Source of the DNA: Brumimicrobium salinarum | GTDB lineage: Bacteria > Bacteroidota > Bacteroidia > Flavobacteriales_D > Crocinitomicaceae | Assembly (NCBI RefSeq): GCF_002844555.1 | Contig: NZ_PJNI01000001.1 | Span: forward strand, 1 to 64,000 | Reading direction: 5' to 3' | Length of the DNA stretch: 64,000 nucleotides | Shown here: positions 51,963 to 61,845 of the stretch, one piece after another | How positions within the stretch are numbered: the stretch's first letter is position 1 | Layout of the letters: each line of letters begins with the position of its first letter | Translations under genes and position numbers: made by a program | The notes under the pieces: generated by a model | Told to the model about the DNA's origin: nothing | Databases searched by the model: none | The model's input: the letters and a program-made list of their open reading frames with translations, nothing else

Positions 51963-54506
51963 ATGGTGTTCCAAAAATACATAATATACTTAACACTTAT
52001 ATTGACTCCTTTTAATTTCTTTGCACAAAAGTTTGGTTTTGACCAATTATTAAGTCAAAAAGAAATGATTTCTGTTCCTTTTTCAATTCAAAACACAGAG
52101 AAAAACCAAGAAATATTAAAAAAAGATGGTATTACAATAAAACGCATTACCGAAAATTGGATTTTTATAACTACAAGCCCTCAATATATTTCTAAAAGAT
52201 TCAACAATAAAAAATTTGAGTTTTACTTTGAATATGCACCACCTACCCTATTAGATGATTCTGTAAGAGCTATGTTTGATGTAAACCCTGTTCATTCAGG
52301 TCAACATCCATTAATGGATCAATACACAGGTAAAGACGTGATTATAGGTCTTGTAGACAATGGCTTAGACCACACACATCCAGACTTCACAGATGCAAAC
52401 GGAAGAAACCGCGTAATTAGATATTGGGATCAATCCATTACAAACCCAACAAACGCACCACAACCATATAATTATGGTCAAATTTGGTATGCAGATGAAA
52501 TTCAAAATGGGACCATCACGAGTAACGAAGAATCCTCTGGTCATGGAACATCAGTAACTGGAATTTGTGCTGGCAATGGACTAGCAAATGGGAGGAACAA
52601 AGGCATGGCTCCCGATGCAGATATCATTTTTGTAGAAACCAATTTTGATTTACCGAATTGGACATTAACTGTAGCAGATGCATGTGATTTTATATTTAAT
52701 GTTGCAGACAGTTTAAATAAACCAGCGGTAATTAATCTAAGTATAGGTAGTTATTTGGGTAGTCATGATGGTAATGACCCCGCAGCAGAGTTAATGGAAA
52801 TACTTGTTAACGAAAAAGAAGGACGCATTATTGTTGGAGCAGCAGGTAATTCTGGAGACAAACCACCTTATCATGCACAGCAAACACTAAACGCAAGTGA
52901 CACCAATTTTATATGGTTTGAAAACAACCCTTCAGGATCTCTTGGTGCAAACACCGTTTTCTTTGATCTTTGGTCTGACATTTCAGAAGCAACATTTCAT
53001 TATTCGTTTGGAGCAAATAAAAAAGGACCTAGTTTCGAGAACAGAGCAGAAACAACATATAGATTTGCTCAAGTAAACGTAGGCACAACGATATATGATA
53101 CGCTAAGAAATAATTCTGGTGACCGTATTGCAACCCTAGAAATTTACACAGAATATGTTGGCAACAACTATCACATGCAAGGATTTTTTAGTCAGGTTGA
53201 TTCTACAGATTATCGAATGCGGTTTAGCACAACAGGGGCAGGAAAATATGATTTATGGTCGGGAGAATGGGCAGGGCTCAATAAAATCGTTACAGAAATT
53301 CCATCCGTTGGGGTTTATCCACCAATTGCTCATTATGTAATGCCAGATAGTGCACAAAGTATTGTTTCTTCGTGGAATTGCTCCTCCGACATTCTTTCTG
53401 TTGCTAATACAAGAGGCAGATTAGGTTATATAGATTTTAATGGGGATCAATATTACCCTGGAACAGATATGACACCACCAGGAAAGATCGCCATTTCCTC
53501 TAGTCGAGGTCCCTCAAGAAAAGGAGTGATAAAGCCCGATATAAGCGCTGCGGGTCAAGTTACTCTTGGCAGTGCTCCAATGTATATGATTGGAAATTCC
53601 AGTTATAATACATTATTAGATGCTGGTGGCTACCACATGAGAAATGGTGGAACATCGATGGCTTCCCCTGTAATAGCCGGAATTGCAGCCTTGTACTTAG
53701 AACGTTGTCCCAAGGGAAATGTAACAGATTTTAAAAATGATTTATTTGGAACAGCAACCAGTGACAATTTTACTGGAATCACTCCAAATAACCGATATGG
53801 ACATGGAAAAGTAAATGCATTTGATTTATTGGTGCATAAAAACGGAAATTTGAAAATTTTAGGAGATACAGCAATCTGTCAAATTCCAGTAGAATTAAAC
53901 ACCAACATTCCATTATCCAACCCGCTTTGGTCAAATGGTGGAACCACTCCTCAAACTATCGTTGCTCAACCCGATACAATTTCAGTAATAGGAAATGATG
54001 AACAAGGATGTAAGGTATACTCCGATACAGTAATTATCGCGCAAGGAAGTCCACTAGAGAATCCCACAATAAATATATTAGGAGAAACACTTATTGCCAG
54101 TAACGCACCCAACTATCAATGGTACCGTAATGACACGCCGATTCCAGGCGCAACGCAACAAACGTATGCTCCTACTCAAGGCGGATTTTACAGTGTTGCC
54201 ATTCAAGGAGGTGATAATTGCAAAAGCTTTTCTAATGCGATAGACTGGACTTTAAACACAATTTCAAATGCTGTATCTGAAATTAAAATCTTCCCCAATC
54301 CAAGTCAGCACACATTAAATATATCCGCTCCTGGAAGAAACGTAAAAAATGTATCCATATACACAATAACAGGTCAGGAATTACTTCATAGCAGCATAAA
54401 CAAAGATGACTTTGAGATTAACATAAGTCATTTCTCCAGCGGTCCATATTTAATAAAAATACAATTTTCAACCGATGCGAAAGTATTACGCTTTTTTAAA
54501 CAATAG
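51963..54506 (+). CDS. T9SS-secreted S8 family serine peptidase
   Basis: The 847-residue protein has a signal peptide (about 22 residues), a propeptide-like region, and a subtilase domain with Asp in IIGLVDNGLDHTHPDF (about residue 137), His in SSGHGTSVTGICAGNG (about 197) and Ser in GGTSMASPVIAGIAALY (about 566). An Ig/propeller-like part (about 640-760) and a type IX sorting domain (EIKIFPNPSQHTLNIS to LIKIQFSTDAKVLRFFK) follow. It should be exported through the Por system and attached to, or released from, the cell surface. Between it and the divergent subtilase at 51849 lies a 113-bp AT-rich promoter region. Confidence 0.94.
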   Translation: MVFQKYIIYLTLILTPFNFFAQKFGFDQLLSQKEMISVPFSIQNTEKNQEILKKDGITIKRITENWIFITTSPQYISKRFNNKKFEFYFEYAPPTLLDDSVRAMFDVNPVHSGQHPLMDQYTGKDVIIGLVDNGLDHTHPDFTDANGRNRVIRYWDQSITNPTNAPQPYNYGQIWYADEIQNGTITSNEESSGHGTSVTGICAGNGLANGRNKGMAPDADIIFVETNFDLPNWTLTVADACDFIFNVADSLNKPAVINLSIGSYLGSHDGNDPAAELMEILVNEKEGRIIVGAAGNSGDKPPYHAQQTLNASDTNFIWFENNPSGSLGANTVFFDLWSDISEATFHYSFGANKKGPSFENRAETTYRFAQVNVGTTIYDTLRNNSGDRIATLEIYTEYVGNNYHMQGFFSQVDSTDYRMRFSTTGAGKYDLWSGEWAGLNKIVTEIPSVGVYPPIAHYVMPDSAQSIVSSWNCSSDILSVANTRGRLGYIDFNGDQYYPGTDMTPPGKIAISSSRGPSRKGVIKPDISAAGQVTLGSAPMYMIGNSSYNTLLDAGGYHMRNGGTSMASPVIAGIAALYLERCPKGNVTDFKNDLFGTATSDNFTGITPNNRYGHGKVNAFDLLVHKNGNLKILGDTAICQIPVELNTNIPLSNPLWSNGGTTPQTIVAQPDTISVIGNDEQGCKVYSDTVIIAQGSPLENPTINILGETLIASNAPNYQWYRNDTPIPGATQQTYAPTQGGFYSVAIQGGDNCKSFSNAIDWTLNTISNAVSEIKIFPNPSQHTLNISAPGRNVKNVSIYTITGQELLHSSINKDDFEINISHFSSGPYLIKIQFSTDAKVLRFFKQ

Positions 54507-54565
54507 ATAAGTCATTTTTGCGATTTTCTTTCTATTTTTGACACTCTTAAAAACAAATAAATTAT

Positions 54566-55015
54566 ATGGATTTATCAGGAATAATTTCGATTTCAGGAAA
54601 ACCTGGCTTATTTAAAGTAGTAGCACAATCAAAAAACAACATAATTGTTGAGTCTTTGATAGACAACAAACGTGTACCTGCATATTCTACAGATAGAATT
54701 TCAGCATTGGAAGACATCAGTATTTATACCTATGAAGAAGATGTACCATTAAAAGAAGTGTACACAAACATTGCAAAAAAAGAAGACTGTGGTTTGGCTA
54801 TTTCTCACAAAGAAAGTGCAAAAAAGCTAACCGCATACCTTGAAGAAGTTCTTCCTGACTATGACGAGGATCGTGTATACACATCCGACATCAAAAAATT
54901 GTTTCAATGGTATAACATCCTTCACAAAGCAGGATTAATCACCTTGGAAGAAGAGAAAAAACAAGAAGAAAAGGGAAAGGAAAAAGCAAAGGAGGAAGAA
55001 TCTCCAAAAGAATAA
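54566..55015 (+). CDS. DUF5606 family protein
   Basis: The 149-residue protein matches DUF5606: MDLSGIISISGKPGLFKVV at the start, then KNNIIVESL, SALEDISIYTYEEDVPLKEV, and YDEDRVYTSDIKKLFQWYNIL (about residues 98-118), with an acidic/lysine-rich tail. The N-terminal part is a small SH3-like barrel. The family is nearly universal in Bacteroidota, but its function is unknown. It lies 59 bases after the subtilase and 149 bases before the M3 peptidase on the same strand. Confidence 0.9.
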   Translation: MDLSGIISISGKPGLFKVVAQSKNNIIVESLIDNKRVPAYSTDRISALEDISIYTYEEDVPLKEVYTNIAKKEDCGLAISHKESAKKLTAYLEEVLPDYDEDRVYTSDIKKLFQWYNILHKAGLITLEEEKKQEEKGKEKAKEEESPKE

Positions 55016-55164
55016 CACAAAATCATTTATTCAATGTAGGGACTTTTGAAAACGCCCTACATTGAATATTTTAGGAATTCCCTTGACTTCAGTCAGATTC
55101 AGTAATTGAGGAATTCCCCATCATTCGACATAACAAAACCACCCTCACAGAAAAAAACATCACA

Positions 55165-56877
55165 ATGAAAGTCACACGTCCAGAAAGAACATTTTTACCA
55201 GAGAATTTCAAAATCGATGAATGGAAAAGCTTAGAGCAATTTTTTATTGATTTAGAAAACCGTTCAATTGAAAGTAAAAAGGAATTCAAAAAGTGGATCA
55301 GTGATTTAAGTGAGTTGGAAGCTGTTGTTTCTGAAGACTTGGCGTGGCGTTATATTAAAATGACCATTGACACCAAGGACAAAGAAAGAGCGGATGCTTA
55401 TGCGTTTTTTGTGAAAGAAATTCAACCAAATTTAGAGCCTTATTCCTTCCGATTAAATAAAAAACTGTCTGCTTCTCCTTTTAAATCTGAATTTCAAGAC
55501 GAGGCATATAAAATCTATTTCAGAGGAATTGATACAGCAATTAAATTGTTCCGTGAGGAAAACATTCCTTTAAACATGGAATTGGCTGAGAAAAGTCAGA
55601 TTCATGGAGCGGTAAGTGGTGCGCAATCTATTGAGCATGAAGGAGAGCAAATCACGATGCAAAAAGCGGCTTCTTTATTAAAAGAAAACGATGAAGCACT
55701 GCGTAAATCTACTTTCGAGAAAATGGCAGCGCGTAGAGCTGAAGACACCGAAAAACTCGATGATTTATTTACAGAACTCATTGAATTGCGTCATAAAGTA
55801 GCCACCAATGCTGGTTATGACAACTTCCGCGATTACATGTTTGACGAACTCGGTCGTTTCGATTATACCAAAGAAGATTGTTTTGACTTTCACCAGTCTG
55901 TAAAAGATGAAATTGTGCCTTTGGTCAAGAAATTCAGTCAAAAAAAGGCAGAATTGATGGGTAAAGAGAAATTAAAACCATGGGACAGTCAAGTTGATCC
56001 ATTGGGAAGAAAACCTTTGAAACCATTTAAAAACGGCAAGGAATTATTAGAGAAAACAACCCTTATTTTTGATAAAATCGATCCTTACTTTGGTGATTGT
56101 TTAAAAACCATGGATGCGATGGGTTACCTAGATTTAGATTCAAAAGACGGGAAATCTCCAGGAGGTTACAACTATCCTTTGTATGAAATTGGTGTTCCGT
56201 TTATTTTCATGAATTCTGTTGGTTCACAAAGAGATTTGATCACCATGATTCACGAAGGAGGACATGCCATTCAATCGTTTTTAACAAGAGATTTAGAGTT
56301 GACTTCTTTTAAAAGTTTCCCCTCAGAAATTGCTGAATTGGCTTCAATGAGCATGGAAATGTTAACCATGGATTATTGGGATGAATTTTACGACAATCAA
56401 GAAGATTTGACCCGCGCAAAGATCGAGCAATTAGAAACCGTTTTGGAAGTACTTCCTTGGGTAGCAACAATTGATGAATTCCAACACTGGATTTATGAAA
56501 ACCCTACGCATTCAAAAGAGGAACGAAAAGAAAAGTGGATTGCCCTACTGGATGAATACGGAACAGGAATTACGGACTGGACAGGTTACGAAGCTGTTCG
56601 TGAATACTCTTGGCAACGTCAATTGCATTTATTCGAAGTGCCTTTTTACTACATCGAATACGGAATGGCGCAATTGGGAGCATTGGCCGTTTGGAAAAAC
56701 AGCAAAGACGATTTTAAAAAGACCATCTCAGCATATAAAAAAGCAATGGCTTTAGGATACACCAAATCAATTCCTGGCGTTTACGAAACGGCAAACATCA
56801 CCTTTGACTTCTCAAAAAAGAACATCAAAGAATTGGCTGAATTTGTTGAAGAAGAGCTGAAGGACTTGGAGGATTAA
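55165..56877 (+). CDS. M3 family oligoendopeptidase
   Basis: The 570-residue protein is a cytoplasmic M3 metallopeptidase that cuts short peptides. The zinc site HEGGH (363-367) lies in LITMIHEGGHAIQSF, and the downstream Glu ligand probably in PSEIAELASMSMEML (about 390-404). The N-terminal helical lid and the C-terminal YYIEYGMAQLGALAVW and ALGYTKSIPGVYETAN segments match the PepF-like clade found in Bacteroidota. There is no signal peptide. Full length with no defect. Confidence 0.93.
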   Translation: MKVTRPERTFLPENFKIDEWKSLEQFFIDLENRSIESKKEFKKWISDLSELEAVVSEDLAWRYIKMTIDTKDKERADAYAFFVKEIQPNLEPYSFRLNKKLSASPFKSEFQDEAYKIYFRGIDTAIKLFREENIPLNMELAEKSQIHGAVSGAQSIEHEGEQITMQKAASLLKENDEALRKSTFEKMAARRAEDTEKLDDLFTELIELRHKVATNAGYDNFRDYMFDELGRFDYTKEDCFDFHQSVKDEIVPLVKKFSQKKAELMGKEKLKPWDSQVDPLGRKPLKPFKNGKELLEKTTLIFDKIDPYFGDCLKTMDAMGYLDLDSKDGKSPGGYNYPLYEIGVPFIFMNSVGSQRDLITMIHEGGHAIQSFLTRDLELTSFKSFPSEIAELASMSMEMLTMDYWDEFYDNQEDLTRAKIEQLETVLEVLPWVATIDEFQHWIYENPTHSKEERKEKWIALLDEYGTGITDWTGYEAVREYSWQRQLHLFEVPFYYIEYGMAQLGALAVWKNSKDDFKKTISAYKKAMALGYTKSIPGVYETANITFDFSKKNIKELAEFVEEELKDLED

Positions 56878-57123
56878 CAACGAAGATTAAAATTGAATTG
56901 AGAGCGCTTTTTGTTTTATCATTTTAATCGAAGGTAAGTGTTTATAAATGCTTGTTATCGGATAGCGACAAGGAGGTTTTTTTTGTGATTGGGCCTGTAA
57001 CTGCTCTTACTTTAGAGGGTTAGAAGGGCGAAGTGCTTGAAATTAATGTTATATTTGGTAAAAAGATATAGGCGATATATGCGTAATACGTATAGCCAAT
57101 TGTTATATATAATTGACATACTA

Positions 57124-57672
57124 ATGAAATTTCACTTAATTATTTTCATATTATTTCTGACTACTTCTTGTTCAGATAACAAAGAGTTTAATGAGTCAAA
57201 AGAATACAATCCTATTAGTTTGATTTATAAAGAAGAACCGCTTCTAACACCAGGTCAAAAATTAGAGGATTTAAATTCTAGTCTTAGCTACAGATTAGAC
57301 CCAATGAGTCGTCAAAATGGAGATTTTAAATATAAAAAAGATTTTCTTTCAACAGATGATTATTTCACAGTAGATTTAGACAATGGTGTAGTTAGTGGAA
57401 TTGTCTTTTTTCATAGCGACAACTCCAATAATCGTATTACGGGTGTATCTGGTAATTGGACGTTTTCTACTAATAAAGATAGTTTATCACTTCAGTTAGC
57501 TATTGATAAATTTACAAATCATTTATTTCCTATACTTAACGGAAAGTTAGAATTAAAAAAGGATTGGAGTTTAGAAATTGAAAGAAATACTTATACAGAA
57601 ATGTTCAAATTGAATAACCCAGAACATGATTATAGTTCTTGGTCACTATATTATAAAGCAATACCAAAATAG
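57124..57672 (+). CDS. Small lipoprotein, cassette-like gene 1
   Basis: I take the ATG at 57124, which gives a 182-residue lipoprotein (IFILFLTTSCSDNKEF, Cys about residue 16); the ATG at 57037 would add an unrelated 29 residues. The mature protein has no motifs that I recognise. A palindromic attC-like site (57681-57804) begins 9 bases after the stop. Upstream, the interval 56878-57123 contains a weaker hairpin ending in TATAGCCAATTGTTATAT that resembles the right ends of the other sites. This ORF plus palindrome resembles a gene cassette. Confidence 0.6.
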   Translation: MKFHLIIFILFLTTSCSDNKEFNESKEYNPISLIYKEEPLLTPGQKLEDLNSSLSYRLDPMSRQNGDFKYKKDFLSTDDYFTVDLDNGVVSGIVFFHSDNSNNRITGVSGNWTFSTNKDSLSLQLAIDKFTNHLFPILNGKLELKKDWSLEIERNTYTEMFKLNNPEHDYSSWSLYYKAIPK

Positions 57673-57680
57673 ATATATAT

Positions 57681-57804
57681 AACACAGCCTTTGTCGCCAG
57701 CCTGTAAAAACCTTCGATTTTTACATTCTTGTAAATCAAATGTTTGTATCTTCGATAAAACATTTAAAAACAGGCTGAACGCAAAGCCTCAACCGTTAGT
57801 GGCA
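57681..57804. repeat. attC-like palindrome A
   Basis: The arms AGCCTTTGTCGCCAGCCTGT (57686-57705) and ACAGGCTGAACGCAAAGCCT (57770-57789) pair imperfectly around a 64-base spacer. The right side ends CAACCGTTAGTGGCA, just 20 bases before the next ATG. Position, length (124 bp) and the CGTTAG end suggest a recombination site like integron attC, but the canonical GTTRRRY core is not exact. Confidence 0.55.
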
Positions 57805-57823
57805 ATATTAAGACCGACAACAA

Positions 57824-58510
57824 ATGAGAAATACAACATTTATATTAGCAATTTCCGTTGGACTACTTTTCGGTTGTAAATCTTCTGAGAATAAAAAAAT
57901 AATAGCACAAAATAAGACTTGTTTTTGCGAAAATGATAGCTTGATAAATCATTATACTGTTGAGTGCGACACAATACTATTAAGTAATAAATCGAAACTT
58001 TATTGGCAGTTCAACTGTGACAGAATTTGGCTTACTCTTGACAACGTTAATGGCCAGAAAAAAATAATTGACTCGCTCCAAATTGAGTTATATCCATTAA
58101 CTTATAGACTTGGTTATCATTTAATCAAGGAGTTTGACAATACTATTTTGTTTCGAAGTGGTTGCCCCGCGAATGGTCCTTGTGTTTACAACCTTATTGA
58201 CAAATTCACAGGAGAAAAGATTAAAGAATTTGACCAACTCATTTGCATTGATACAGAAGACGACAATTATAATTTTGAATTCATTGTTTATTTATCAGAT
58301 ACAACTGACCACATAATTATTTACTATATTAACAATGAAAAACTACTCAAAATACCTTTTGCAGAAAACCTGACTTCTATGGCATACCCACAACAACAAT
58401 TTGAAGAAATGACGTTAAAATACAATAATTTAGAGTTAACATACTGGACAAACGACAATACAAAAAAAACATTAAACATAAACCTGAAAGATGAAAAATA
58501 CAGCCACTAA
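57824..58510 (+). CDS. Lipoprotein, cassette-like gene 2
   Basis: The 228-residue protein has a lipoprotein signal (ILAISVGLLFGCKSSENKK, Cys about residue 18). The mature part contains several cysteines (FCENDSL, VECDT, FNCDR, SGCPANGPCVYNLID), perhaps disulfide-bonded in the periplasm. I recognise no family. It starts 20 bases after palindrome A, and its stop codon lies within palindrome B, a close ORF-site packing as in gene cassettes. Confidence 0.65.
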   Translation: MRNTTFILAISVGLLFGCKSSENKKIIAQNKTCFCENDSLINHYTVECDTILLSNKSKLYWQFNCDRIWLTLDNVNGQKKIIDSLQIELYPLTYRLGYHLIKEFDNTILFRSGCPANGPCVYNLIDKFTGEKIKEFDQLICIDTEDDNYNFEFIVYLSDTTDHIIIYYINNEKLLKIPFAENLTSMAYPQQQFEEMTLKYNNLELTYWTNDNTKKTLNINLKDEKYSH

Positions 58511-58640
58511 CAGGCGTTTGGCTCAATGGCGGGTGACGTGGTTAATTGAACATTCTACCTCGCATCAGCTTTTGTGGTGTATTGACAGTTTTGCGCTCCG
58601 AAATCCGCCACTGCGCCAAGCGCCAAAACGTTAGCGGCAA
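58507..58640. repeat. attC-like palindrome B
   Basis: CTAACAGGCGTTTGGCTCAA (58506-58525) and its complement-like right arm TGCGCCAAGCGCCAAAACGT (58612-58631) pair over most of their length, with an inner GGCGGG/CCGCC pair. The TAA stop of the preceding gene is part of the left end. The right end reads ACGTTAGCGGCAA, matching palindrome A (CCGTTAGTGGCAA). Confidence 0.6.
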
Positions 58641-58697
58641 TGCGTGCATACAAACTACATTAAATACAGTTATTAACATCTTCAAAAAACTCAAATT

Positions 58698-59252
58698 ATG
58701 AGACTTGTTTTTATTCTATTCCTTCTTACTGTAAGTTTATTAGCTTCCTGCACAGCAAAAAAAAAAGAGTTCTTCAATTTCGATTATTTACAAACCAAGT
58801 TGATTGATAATCATAATATCGATATTAGCAAAGCATTAGTAACGGCTCACAATTTATCTAATGAACAAATAGATTCAATAGAAACAGCTATTATGATACA
58901 TAGCGACTATTCCTACGTGAAAAGTTTATTTTATGAAGACATAAACTCTCAAATTACCGGAACAGATATTAAGCTTGAACAGACATTAATTTATATTAGT
59001 GAATCATTCAATAAATCAACTTTAAAAAGTTTGTATGACAAAGGAGAACTAAAAGATAAGGACTACGAAGAAACTATAGAATATATTGATTTTATTAGGG
59101 ATGGTCTTATTGAAAGTCCTTTTTTTAATGCAAGATTGTTTCAGGAAAACCTTGAATATATGCATTCTATAGGAGCTTTAACAGAAAGAGAATATAGTGA
59201 ATTAATATTGACTAATTTCTTGGCATTTAATATTGATTTTTTGTTTGGATAA
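58698..59252 (+). CDS. Lipoprotein, cassette-like gene 3
   Basis: This 184-residue lipoprotein (ILFLLTVSLLASCTAKKKEFF, Cys about residue 18) has a mature part that is helical and acidic, without motifs that I recognise. It begins 58 bases after palindrome B, on the same strand as cassette-like genes 1 and 2. The site behind it (palindrome C, 59453-59584) is 200 bases away. That interval contains two smaller palindromes and a possible gene remnant. Confidence 0.6.
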   Translation: MRLVFILFLLTVSLLASCTAKKKEFFNFDYLQTKLIDNHNIDISKALVTAHNLSNEQIDSIETAIMIHSDYSYVKSLFYEDINSQITGTDIKLEQTLIYISESFNKSTLKSLYDKGELKDKDYEETIEYIDFIRDGLIESPFFNARLFQENLEYMHSIGALTEREYSELILTNFLAFNIDFLFG

Positions 59253-59452
59253 CATCAATTTGAGAAAGGATTAAACGAATATGAGTCAATTAGAACATCA
59301 TTTCCAGAACTACCTGATGATATATGCTGGTAATTGAGTAGACGGCTCCGCCAGCTAAGCTGACGGAGTGCGCCTGCAGACGCATCGGTGCAGACTTGCA
59401 CCATTTAGATTAATTCCTTACTTTCGTAAGGTAAAGATGCCCATGCTGGGCA
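59253..59452. other. Gene-free stretch with small palindromes
   Basis: CTCCGCCAGC/GCTGACGGAG (59346-59368), GGTGCAGACTTGCACC (59387-59402) and a CCTTAC/GTAAGG hairpin (59417-59432) lie close together. The first 90 bases can be read as a short open piece ending in TAA or TGA, perhaps a decayed gene end. No intact gene is visible. Confidence 0.45.
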
Positions 59453-59584
59453 CACACATTGGCTATACGTAATGCGGGCGAAAGTGCTGATATGAAAGTG
59501 ATTACATTAAATAAACTAACTGCTAAACGGAAAGTGAAGTGCCTTGAAATCCCGCACTACCCATAGCCGAGACCGTTGTGGTGC
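59453..59584. repeat. attC-like palindrome C
   Basis: CATTGGCTATACGTAATGCG (59457-59476) pairs with CCCGCACTACCCATAGCC (59551-59568) plus GAGACCGTTGTG. Length 132 bp. The GGCTAT...ATAGCC arms and the CCGTTGTGG end are a form that I recall seeing between genes in many Bacteroidota genomes. Confidence 0.55.
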
Positions 59585-59585
59585 A

Positions 59586-59780
59586 TTAAAGCAATCCTAA
59601 TTCATTAGCTGATTTTTCAGGTGGCATTCCATCTAAAGTATCTGTAAAGTAAGTATCTAATTTATCAGCATATTTTTCAGAACGTTTTAATTGCTTTCTA
59701 AATAACTTTGCAAGCTCTTTGCCCTCATCTGTAGTTATATGCTTTTTTAGTTTATCAAAATCTTTAAGTATAGTTGTCAT
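59586..59780 (-). CDS. Small hypothetical protein, reversed cassette-like gene
   Basis: From the ATG at 59780 the protein has 64 residues; an ATG six codons upstream (59798) lies inside an inverted repeat and is less likely. It is helical and basic (TTILKDFDKLKKHITTDEGK, then FRKQLKRSEKYADKLDTYF), like many small antitoxin-type proteins, but I recognise no family. It is the only minus-strand gene in this part. The 10-mer GTTGTGGTGC (59575-59584) on one side recurs inverted as GCACCACAAC (59792-59801) on the other. Confidence 0.45.
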   Translation of the reverse strand: MTTILKDFDKLKKHITTDEGKELAKLFRKQLKRSEKYADKLDTYFTDTLDGMPPEKSANELGLL

Positions 59781-59798
59781 AATAAAATAACGCACCAC

Positions 59799-60139
59799 AA
59801 CAATTAAGCATCAATGAGGTCTAGTAAGGCTGGAGTTCATTGTATTTGGTGTTGAACGCTACCTTTGGCGGTGGGTTCGAAGTCATAAAAAACCATAGAG
59901 ATTCAATATCAAAAGGTGTGATTGTATTTCTAAAAACTTGCCTTTCTGTATTTATTAAAACCAAGAAATAGTACTTCTTCAAATGAAGCCTATTTGTCTG
60001 ATATCAGTTATATTTGAGTGAAAGTAGGGTTTGTATGCAGACTCCTGTTACCTGCAATCATAGAAAACCGCGTATGTAACTAATATTACACGGTATATGA
60101 AAAAAACCCCATACTTTTGAGGTAAAACATTTTCAATAA
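59799..60139. other. Gene-free stretch
   Basis: 341 bases without a supportable gene. I see only the inverted 10-mer at its left edge, AT-rich sequence and a possible promoter for the cytochrome c gene at 60140. No clear hairpin or repeat. Confidence 0.5.
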
Positions 60140-60631
60140 ATGAAAAAAATAATTCTTCTCTTAACTTCTAGTATTTTATTGTTCTCTAGTTGTAAGAGAA
60201 AGTCGGAGAACACAAGTAACGTATTAGGTGCTGAAGAAATACCAGAAATTCAGAGTATTAATACACTGCAAAAAAGCGAAGGTTTAAATCTGCTTAAAAA
60301 CAATTGTTTTTCTTGTCATAATCCGAACTCTGAATCGCACGACAACATGCTTGCTCCGCCACTTGCAGGAATAAAACACAAGTACAAGCAACTGTACACG
60401 ACTGAAGAGTTATTTATAGCCCAAATGTCTGATTTTGTAAACAATCCTACAAAAGAAAATTCAATAATGAAAGGACCTGTTAAAAGGTTTGGTTTAATGC
60501 CAAAAACACCTCTCAAAAAATCTGAAATTCAGGAAATTGTTAAATTTATTTACAAAACAGAACTTCCAAAACCAAAATGGTTTAAGGAACACTTTGAAGA
60601 AAAACATAATATAGAATGGGAAAAAAGATAA
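60140..60631 (+). CDS. Lipoprotein mono-heme cytochrome c
   Basis: The 163-residue protein has a lipoprotein signal (SILLFSSCKRKSEN, Cys about residue 19) and a single class I cytochrome c fold. The heme-binding motif is CFSCH (about residues 56-60), and the likely axial Met is in KRFGLMPKTPL (about 120). It should carry electrons on the periplasmic side of a membrane. It overlaps the following M28 peptidase gene by 16 bases, so the two are coupled, although their link in function is not obvious. Confidence 0.82.
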   Translation: MKKIILLLTSSILLFSSCKRKSENTSNVLGAEEIPEIQSINTLQKSEGLNLLKNNCFSCHNPNSESHDNMLAPPLAGIKHKYKQLYTTEELFIAQMSDFVNNPTKENSIMKGPVKRFGLMPKTPLKKSEIQEIVKFIYKTELPKPKWFKEHFEEKHNIEWEKR

Positions 60632-61841
60632 TCTTTTTAGTGCTGTTTTTAGGTCATACTGTTGTGTACGCCCAAAAATTAGAAAACAACCTCAAAAAAC
60701 ATATAAAAATATTAGCTTCAGACTCTTTACAAGGAAGATTAACAGGTACTATTGGAGAAGAGATGGCGAGTGAATATATTCAAAACCAATTTAAAGAGCT
60801 GAACCTTTCTCCACTGCCTAATTTTAACTTTATTCATAACTTTTCTTTTACTTATAACTTAAATCCACATTCCAATCCTACAAATACAGATACTATTACC
60901 GGAAAAAACGTGGTTGCTTTTTTGGATAATGGTGCGACAAATACCTTTGTAATTGGCGGTCATTATGACCACTTAGGTCATAATGAATATAAGCTTTCTA
61001 GAGATACAAATTCCACAGGATTAATTCACAATGGAGCTGATGACAATGCTTCTGGGGTTTCAATGGTACTGGAACTCGCAAGAAATTATAGTCAAAATAA
61101 TACAATAGAACCTGTTAATTTCATTTTTGCGTGTTTCTCAGGCGAAGAACTTGGATTGATGGGATCAAAAGAAATTTCTAAAATTATTAAACAAAAATAT
61201 CCAAATACTAGTTTAATGGTCAATTTTGATATGGTTGGTAGAATGGATTCGAGTAATAATTTAAGCATTGGAGGTGTAGGAACTTCACCAAGTTTTGCTT
61301 CCGTTTTAAATAAAAACAAGCCTAAGGATATGAATACAAAATTAGATTCTAGTGGTGTTGGTCCGTCTGACCATAGTTCGTTTTATTACCAAGACATTCC
61401 TGTTTTATTTTTCTTTACTGGGTTACATAGCGATTATCATAAACCAACAGATGATACTGAAAAATCAATTTAAGTAAAATGGGGATGATTTTTTCCTATA
61501 CAAAATCAGTAATTGATTCATTGGCTATAAATCCAAATTTAACTTTCACACCTACTAAATTAAAGAAAGAAACAAAAACACCTAGTTTCAAAGTTACTCT
61601 AGGAATTTTTCCAGATTATATAGACTATGGGGATGGTTTGCACATTCAGGATGTGATAGAAGGTAAGATTGCTCAAAAAAACGGTTTACAAAAAGGAGAT
61701 ATCATTACTAAAATAGGGAATGTTGAAATAACTGATATTTATACCTACATGGAAGCTTTATCAAAACTAAAAAAGAATAAAAAGTATAAAACAATTTACA
61801 TAAGAAACGGTATTAGGAAAACCATAACAATAAAATTATAA
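60616..61841 (+). pseudogene. M28 family aminopeptidase with PDZ domain, frameshifted
   Basis: The first frame (60616-61473) encodes a signal peptide and most of an M28 zinc peptidase: FVIGGHYDHLGH, NGADDNASGVSMVLELA, FSGEELGLMGSKEIS, NFDMVGRM and PSDHSSFYYQDIPVLFFFTG. It stops early at HKPTDDTEKSI. The other frame continues seamlessly (KINLSKMGMIFSYTKSVIDS) and adds a PDZ domain (61590-61841, about 80 residues). One additional A in the run at 61460-61464 joins both frames into about 408 codons. The gene is therefore either recently inactivated or affected by a sequence error. All visible zinc ligands are present. Confidence 0.82.
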
Positions 61842-61845
61842 GAAC

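Noticed and set aside
57037-57123. Upstream start of the first small lipoprotein gene
   Set aside because: The additional 29 residues break the lipoprotein signal and lie in a hairpin-rich leader; the ATG at 57124 fits better.
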